A stretch of 5,088 nucleotides of DNA from CAZMGV01 sp964621525 [NCBI: uncultured bacterium] (GTDB lineage Bacteria; JAGRBM01). Every line of letters starts with the position of its first letter. Position 1 is the stretch's first letter. This document shows positions 4,365 to 5,088 of the stretch, in pieces. The notes under the pieces were generated by a model, which was given only the letters and a program-made list of their open reading frames with translations, did no database searches and had not been told where the DNA came from. The stretch is from contig CAZUMS010000062.1 of assembly GCA_964621525.1 (NCBI GenBank), forward strand, positions 1-5,088, read 5' to 3'. Position numbers and translations under genes: made by a program.

Positions 4365-4445
4365 TCACCCCCAGTCCCTCTCCCGTGAACCGGGAGAGGG
4401 GTGAAAACGTGCACTCCCCCTTTCCGGTTCACGGCAAGGGGGTGC
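4365..4445. repeat. Two adjacent inverted repeats in the gap between tail genes
   Basis: The first is a perfect 10-bp stem (CCCTCTCCCG 4376-4385, CGGGAGAGGG 4391-4400) with loop TGAAC. It is flanked by TCACCCC and GGGGTGA, which can pair alternatively. The second pairs CCCCCTT (4416-4422) with AAGGGGG (4436-4442), with GCA/TGC outside. The middle of the two is related in inverted form (CGTGAACCGG and CCGGTTCACG). CCCTCACCCCC..CCTCTCCC elements are, from memory, common intergenic repeats in many genomes. Neither stem is followed by a U-tract, so termination is doubtful. Confidence 0.75.
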
Positions 4446-4500
4446 AGGGGGATGGGAAGCGAAAGTGGCGAATCGAGCGGGACAGGGAATGGGTGATCTC

Positions 4501-4992
4501 TCACCCCGTCTTCAGCCACGAGACGGTGACGTGGCGATGGACGGCGGCGTGGACGGCGGTGGTGGTTTTGAGCTGAACCTCGATGTCCTTCCAGCCGGCG
4601 GCGGCGATAGCGACGCCGGTCTGCGTGCCGCTCAGGGCGTCGAAGGCGGCGCTGGCCGTGGTCGAGGTGTCGAGCACCGCCGTGCCGTCCGCCCGGATCC
4701 GGACCGAGGCCGTGTCGGTGGTGCCGTTGCCGCCGGGGATCATGAGCTCGGCGTGGGAGCGGAAGGTGTAGGTGCCGGCCTCGAGCCACACCCGGTTCTT
4801 CGTCACCGTGGTAAAGCTGGTGGCCGTGGTCTGCGGCTCCACCGGGGAGTTGTTCAGCACGACGTTGTTCGTGAGGCCGTCGGTGGCGTTCTTGAGGTAG
4901 TCGGCGTTGTCCCGGAACGTGCGCAGCAGCGTCTGCGTGATCGCGCGTCCGGCCGTGAGCGTCGCGTCCGTGATGGCGGTGTAGGAAGGCAT
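4501..4992 (-). CDS. Phage tail protein with N-terminal 'RDN' segment
   Basis: This is a 163-aa protein. Its N-terminus, MPSYTAITDATLTAGRAITQ then LLRTFRDNADYLKNATDG (about 21-39), matches the pattern often seen at the start of phage minor tail proteins (aromatic-x-x-I-x-D, then RDN). From about residue 50 on it is Thr- and Val-rich with alternating strands (FTTVTKNRVWLEAGTYTFRSH and similar). This suggests a beta-sandwich head of the fibre-tip or carbohydrate-binding kind. There is no signal peptide or membrane span. AAGGAG lies 8 nt before the ATG at 4992. The frame is open upstream to the window edge, but that part is Arg-rich and has no better start. A 193-nt gap with inverted repeats follows downstream. 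Confidence 0.75.
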   Translation of the reverse strand: MPSYTAITDATLTAGRAITQTLLRTFRDNADYLKNATDGLTNNVVLNNSPVEPQTTATSFTTVTKNRVWLEAGTYTFRSHAELMIPGGNGTTDTASVRIRADGTAVLDTSTTASAAFDALSGTQTGVAIAAAGWKDIEVQLKTTTAVHAAVHRHVTVSWLKTG

Positions 4993-5033
4993 GGGGGCTC
5001 CTTGGCGGGGTGAATGGGTTCTGCGGATCTGTC

Positions 5034-5088
5034 CTACGCCGGGTACAGGGCGTAGGGCGGCCCGCCGCCGGCGAACGGCAGGGGCGAT
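5034..5088 (-). CDS. C-terminal codons of an upstream phage gene (partial)
   Basis: On the minus strand, a frame from the right edge reads SPLPFAGGGPPYALYPA and stops at TAG (5034-5036), 41 nt before the tail-protein start at 4992. Its composition is protein-like, unlike the Arg-rich alternative frame. The same strand, short gap and an independent Shine-Dalgarno for the next gene fit the end of another structural gene in the same operon. Too little is visible to name it. Confidence 0.45.
   Translation of the reverse strand, partial: SPLPFAGGGPPYALYPA

Noticed and set aside
3277-4368. A long minus-strand open frame upstream of the 72-aa gene, continuous with it
   Set aside because: The residues are overwhelmingly Arg/His/Pro, as expected for an off-frame read of high-GC genes. 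It covers two well-formed genes with ribosome sites; only its last 72 codons look real.
3639-4388. A 249-residue plus-strand open frame
   Set aside because: It is Gly/Arg/Ala-rich, antisense to two structural genes, and has no ribosome-binding site or domain pattern.
4993-5088. Extending the tail protein at 4501-4992 upstream to the window edge
   Set aside because: The in-frame extension is Arg-rich and the Met at 4992 has a well-placed AAGGAG. The other frame gives a better protein end, PFAGGGPPYALYPA.

Overview
This is a high-GC bacterial window, probably from a Gram-negative host. It joins a phage-derived tail and lysis module on the minus strand to two host-like or 'moron'-like secreted-protein genes. 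No ribosomal, tRNA or housekeeping gene is present, so taxonomy rests on weak clues: GC content, a lipoprotein-like signal ending ACDGD, and a GTA-type holin. A proteobacterial or deltaproteobacteria-like organism is a guess only.

Layout from left to right. Positions 3-395 (+) hold the C-terminal end of a gene entering from the left, tentatively a V4R/H-NOX-associated type ligand-binding protein. A GC-rich, probably bidirectional terminator (about 401-455) separates it from two tandem minus-strand genes (467-925 and 1087-1548). These encode small, extremely acidic exported proteins with five Cys at matching positions. The pair shares an identical 30-residue N-terminus, a nearly identical leader and similar stop-codon/terminator regions, but the mature parts are strongly diverged. 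The repeated leader DNA continues into a third terminator arm at 1640-1656, which is fused to a large stem-loop ending the phage module.

The phage module is transcribed right to left. In that order it has the last codons of an unseen gene (5034-5088), a tail protein (4501-4992), an unrecognised probable structural protein (3930-4307), a tail-fibre-like protein (3273-3917), a 72-aa protein (3058-3276), an 82-aa membrane/coiled-coil protein (2813-3061), an M15 zinc peptidase endolysin (2270-2662) and a GTA-type three-TM holin (1718-2131). Two ATGA overlaps link 3917-2813 into a translationally coupled block. Nearly every start has a clear Shine-Dalgarno sequence.

The lysis genes sit among palindromic repeats. 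Four copies of a two-hairpin element lie at 2138-2272 and 2688-2797, with compensatory base changes between copies. Two direct copies of a 26-27 bp repeat bracket the holin gene. One element supplies the holin's ribosome-binding site and another runs into the endolysin stop codon. Such chromosomal-style repeats inside a lysis cassette suggest a long-resident or domesticated element (prophage remnant, GTA or tailocin). No integrase, capsid, terminase or attachment site is visible to decide which.
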